Positions 60,910 through 64,000 of a stretch of DNA of 64,000 bases are shown piece after piece (the first letter of the stretch is position 1; the number at the start of each line of letters is the position of its first letter). The stretch spans positions 932,046-996,045 of the forward strand of contig NW_004450945.1 of NCBI RefSeq assembly GCF_000321225.1, in the 5' to 3' direction. The notes under the pieces were generated by a model that saw only the letters and a list, made by a program, of their open reading frames with translations, was not told where the DNA came from and did no database searches. Both the position numbers and the translations under genes were made by a program. The stretch is from Odobenus rosmarus divergens (Eukaryota; Chordata; Mammalia; Carnivora; Odobenidae).

Positions 60910-61875
60910 AAGAAGAATAATGTGGGGCAGGAAACAGACACCTGCTTATAACAGAAACACTACTGGACCTCTAGAGCTCCCATGCATATGAAGACATCAT
61001 GCTTGCTCCTGGCTAGGTCCTGGGGTATGACAGGTGAGTAGGGATGCTGCAGCAGTGGATATCAGTTTTTTGATCAGCATCCTTGTCAAGCTTTGTGACC
61101 ATAAACCCCTGGAGGACGGAACCCTATCAGCAGCCACATCTCCACTTGCTAAAGAGCACCATTGATAAGGACTCATTTGGGTTTGGGGAGAGAACAGGTC
61201 AGGAAGTAACTTCACAATTAGAGGAAACTAAACAGCTGTTTCTGGGACAGAGGGGCGTTGTAACCAATACTCTCAGTGTCAGAAGTGTGTAAACTGCATC
61301 CTCTTAAGCAATCAAGTATCTGTTTGAAATCAAAGAGCTTTCCTCAAGCACAAAAGGATCAGAATAAATCTTCCTTATCTTTGGGAAGATCACACTCTAT
61401 ACCAGCAGTCACTGATTACATTTCTAAATTTTTGAGATCTGGAGACTTGAGTTAAATTATATCCCTTTCCTAGGTCTCAAGTTACTCATCTTTGCAATTG
61501 TTGAAGGGCAAGGGTGGAGAGTGAGGAGAGGATTAGACAAGACCACCTCTCAGGCATTTTATTGTTTCAAGATTTTTAGCGTATTTTTCTCAAAACCAAA
61601 ATATTTCTTCAAACTCATTCCTCTAACCCCCAATTCTTTTTAAGGAACCGGACATTGAATCCTATTTCTGGACTTTTTGATATAACCATTGCTTCACTTT
61701 GCCTCTAATACAATTGCAGAACTATAACAGATAAAGCAACCTCTCAGACCACACTGTGTCGAGGGTTTCTTTGAAATGAAAAGTAAAGAGCAATAACACA
61801 CTCTACCCTTGATCGACATCCTTCCAAAGAGATCTCCAATTGTTTACTTTCACTCAGTTATTTTGCGTCCCCTCA
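60910..61875. other. Intronic unique sequence
   Basis: No repeat or gene recognised. Confidence 0.45.
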
Positions 61876-61879
61876 GTTT

Positions 61880-61990
61880 TTTAGCAAGCATTTTCTGGAT
61901 ACCTGCTACGTTCCAAAACATCATGAGGAAGACATTGCTTCTGCTTTGAATACGCTCATGGTAGAGAAGTTACAGGGACAATAACTCACA
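61880..61990 (-). repeat. L2 relic fragment
   Basis: agcaagcattttctggatac then ctgctacgttcca resembles the reverse L2 terminus. Diverged. Confidence 0.45.
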
Positions 61991-61994
61991 GACA

Positions 61995-63855
61995 ATAGCT
62001 CACAGTCCCTTTACTATAGTTTTAGAATTTGAAGGTCCCTTGCAGGGCTCCTAGTGCAACCACCCATTTGAAGCTTGACATTTCTTTACAGTGGCCCTGC
62101 CATGTGGTTGTCTTGCTAGTCTTTGGCCAACTCAGATAATCAGGTATCTCACTCTTTCTTGGGTCAGTCCATTTCAGTTTCATTTCTAATTCCATACTCC
62201 TTTGAAATTATGTGAGAAGAGCACAAAACAGGTTCCTGTTATACAAAGGACATAAAGATATAAGGGAGAGCTGGGAGGGGGCATCAAGGTCATGTATGAG
62301 CCTTGCATCAAGGGTAAAATACAAACTGCTTTCTGACACAGAGAGGGGCTCATTCAAACCAGGCAAGTGTTTTCCCATTTCCTTGTGCTGGTTTTCCCAT
62401 CTCTGGAATGATGGTGTTGGATTGTGTAAAAGAAAAGCTTTGCATTTGCATGAACACTAGCCTAGAAAATATCAAGACAGTTCTGATTCTCCACAATTGA
62501 GTTGAATCAAGTGAATTAGAAGAAGGACCATGGGCTTCAGTGATCCTAGTTCTCTAGTCTCTATTGAACCTAACCAAAGACTCTTCTGACCAGTGAATGA
62601 TGGGCCTTATTTTGCTGCTTCTCCTTACCAAGAGGGCAAATGTTTAGTCCTTAGTCAAATCACCATGGACCTCCTCTTTCCAGTACATAAAAATCCCGGC
62701 TTTCCCTTCAATAAACTTCTCAGTGAATTTTTTCACTGGTGGTGTTTTCCCTCTCCTGACAAGTTAGTAAACTTTGTAATTATCTTGTAGCTCTTGGGAG
62801 TTGTCTCATTTACTATGTTTTGTTTTGTTTTTTTTTAAGTAGGTGGACTCTAAGGTCCAGTCTAGCTGTAGCAGTCCATGAATCTACATTTCCAAGAAAG
62901 CCACAGGCAAGGCCACCTGCCATTCATTCTCTGAAAGTTAGGATGTGAGGACCTATGGTCCCAGAGAACTGAGGACATTCTGCTGCTGTATCTCAGGTCC
63001 TCTGTATGGCATTACCCTCTGCCTTGGAGAGAGTTCTGTTTAGATCTCTTCATTACTCACCCTCTTTCATTCTCATCCTCAATATTGAGGAGAAGCAGCA
63101 GCAAAGACTGATTCTAAAGTATAGCTGAGGACAAAGTCAGAAATCGGTGCCCACGATGGACCTAGACCTGGACATTCTGAGCATTCCCACCTGACTTCCT
63201 TTTCTCTCCTAGAATGACGACCCACAGATTTGCACCCTCTCTTCCTTTCCTTCTATTACAAAGTCAAATAATTTAAAGACCCCCTAGCCAAGGTCCTCAT
63301 TGTACAGGGGAAAATCGTGACTCGAAAATGTGAAGAGCAACAATCAAGGCTGCAGGGCCATGTGGTGCAAGGTCAAATCTAGAATATGGGGTTTCCAATT
63401 CCCAAAGCAGTGTTTGTCTCACAGCTCCATGCTCTTTCCCCCTGTCAATTTGTTTTTTAGCTGGTTTCATTTTTTTCTTTTTTTTTAGTGCATATTGTCT
63501 CAGGGTTATTTTTGAAGGAGCAATGTATGACCTCTGTTTCACCCTTTAACCCTTTAAAGTTAAGACCACTGGGAAGGGACAAATGCATTAAATAAATATT
63601 ATTATCAAATTATCACTTCTGAGGAAAAACCTGCTGAGATAGAAAGATCCTTCTTTTTTCTCTTTCCTATCCTCTCTTTCTTCCATGGAACACACATATG
63701 CAGTTCTCACTTTCTGAAATTCCCTTTCCCACTGTTGTTTGTTTTTTTTTTTTTCCGCTTCCTAATTTAGAGTTTGTTACCCTGTTTATATTACCCTCAG
63801 AACTCTCTGTCCAGCTGTCCGCCACGGCATTTATAACGCATATGGCGATTGTTTG
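61995..63855. other. Intronic unique sequence
   Basis: About 1.9 kb without a confident repeat. T/A runs at 62828-62837, 63477-63487 and 63741-63754. No gene. Confidence 0.45.
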
Positions 63856-63859
63856 ATTA

Positions 63860-63985
63860 GCTCTCTCTCTTCCTTACAAGATGTTAGGTTTTTGAGGACA
63901 AAGAATGGGTCACACTCACCTTTATATTACTGGCACAAGGTAGGCACCAAATCAGTGTTGAATTACTGATTGGAAGAATAAAGAA
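63860..63985 (+). repeat. L2 3'-end relic
   Basis: tgaggacaaagaatgggtca then ttactggcacaaggtaggca, ccaaatcagtgttgaat. Forward L2 terminus. Confidence 0.65.
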
Positions 63986-64000
63986 TGAAAGAAAAGCATT

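Overview
This is AT-rich mammalian nuclear DNA from a carnivore. Seventeen tRNA-Lys-type CAN-SINEs (heads like GGGCGCCTGGGTGGCTCAG, tails with AAATAAATAAAATCTT) are scattered through it, and carnivore-type L1 3' ends are present. The SINE subtype, with a TGCTTGTGTTCCCTCTCTC block instead of the dog SINEC_Cf body, points to an arctoid caniform (bear, seal/walrus or mustelid group). The species cannot be fixed from this window. There is no bacterial-type gene content.

The only coding sequence I can support is two consecutive internal exons of TP63 (tumour protein p63), both on the minus strand: exon 2 at 20407..20279 and exon 3 at 19267..19135. Their splice sites, intron phases and conceptual translation agree with the transactivation-domain (TA) part of TAp63. 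The rest of the window is intron. Positions 20408-64000 are the 3' part of the very large intron 1. Positions 19268-20278 are the 1,011-bp intron 2. Positions 1-19134 are the 5' part of intron 3, which in other mammals leads to the internal delta-N promoter. I did not find TA exon 1 or the delta-N first exon, so both should lie outside the window.

The intronic DNA is a layered set of repeats. There are old MIR and L2 relics and hAT-Charlie elements (MER5A-like, one MER20, one MER3-like). There is one MaLR LTR, and L1 fragments of several ages, including three 3' ends of carnivore type. CAN-SINEs lie on top, most with clear target-site duplications, some nested in L1. No CAN-SINE occurs between 14.24 and 28.05 kb, the interval holding both coding exons.

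I see no undescribed gene system. The items most worth a second look are three candidate TP63 intronic regulatory segments (8.2-8.6 kb, 14.9-15.4 kb, 31.4-31.9 kb), a possible p53-family site, the MER20 copy, lineage substitutions in the TA region, a SINE with a 3' transduction-like tail, and a MIR carrying successive short tandem duplications. Repeat names are from recognition of consensus sequences and carry family-level, not subfamily-level, certainty.
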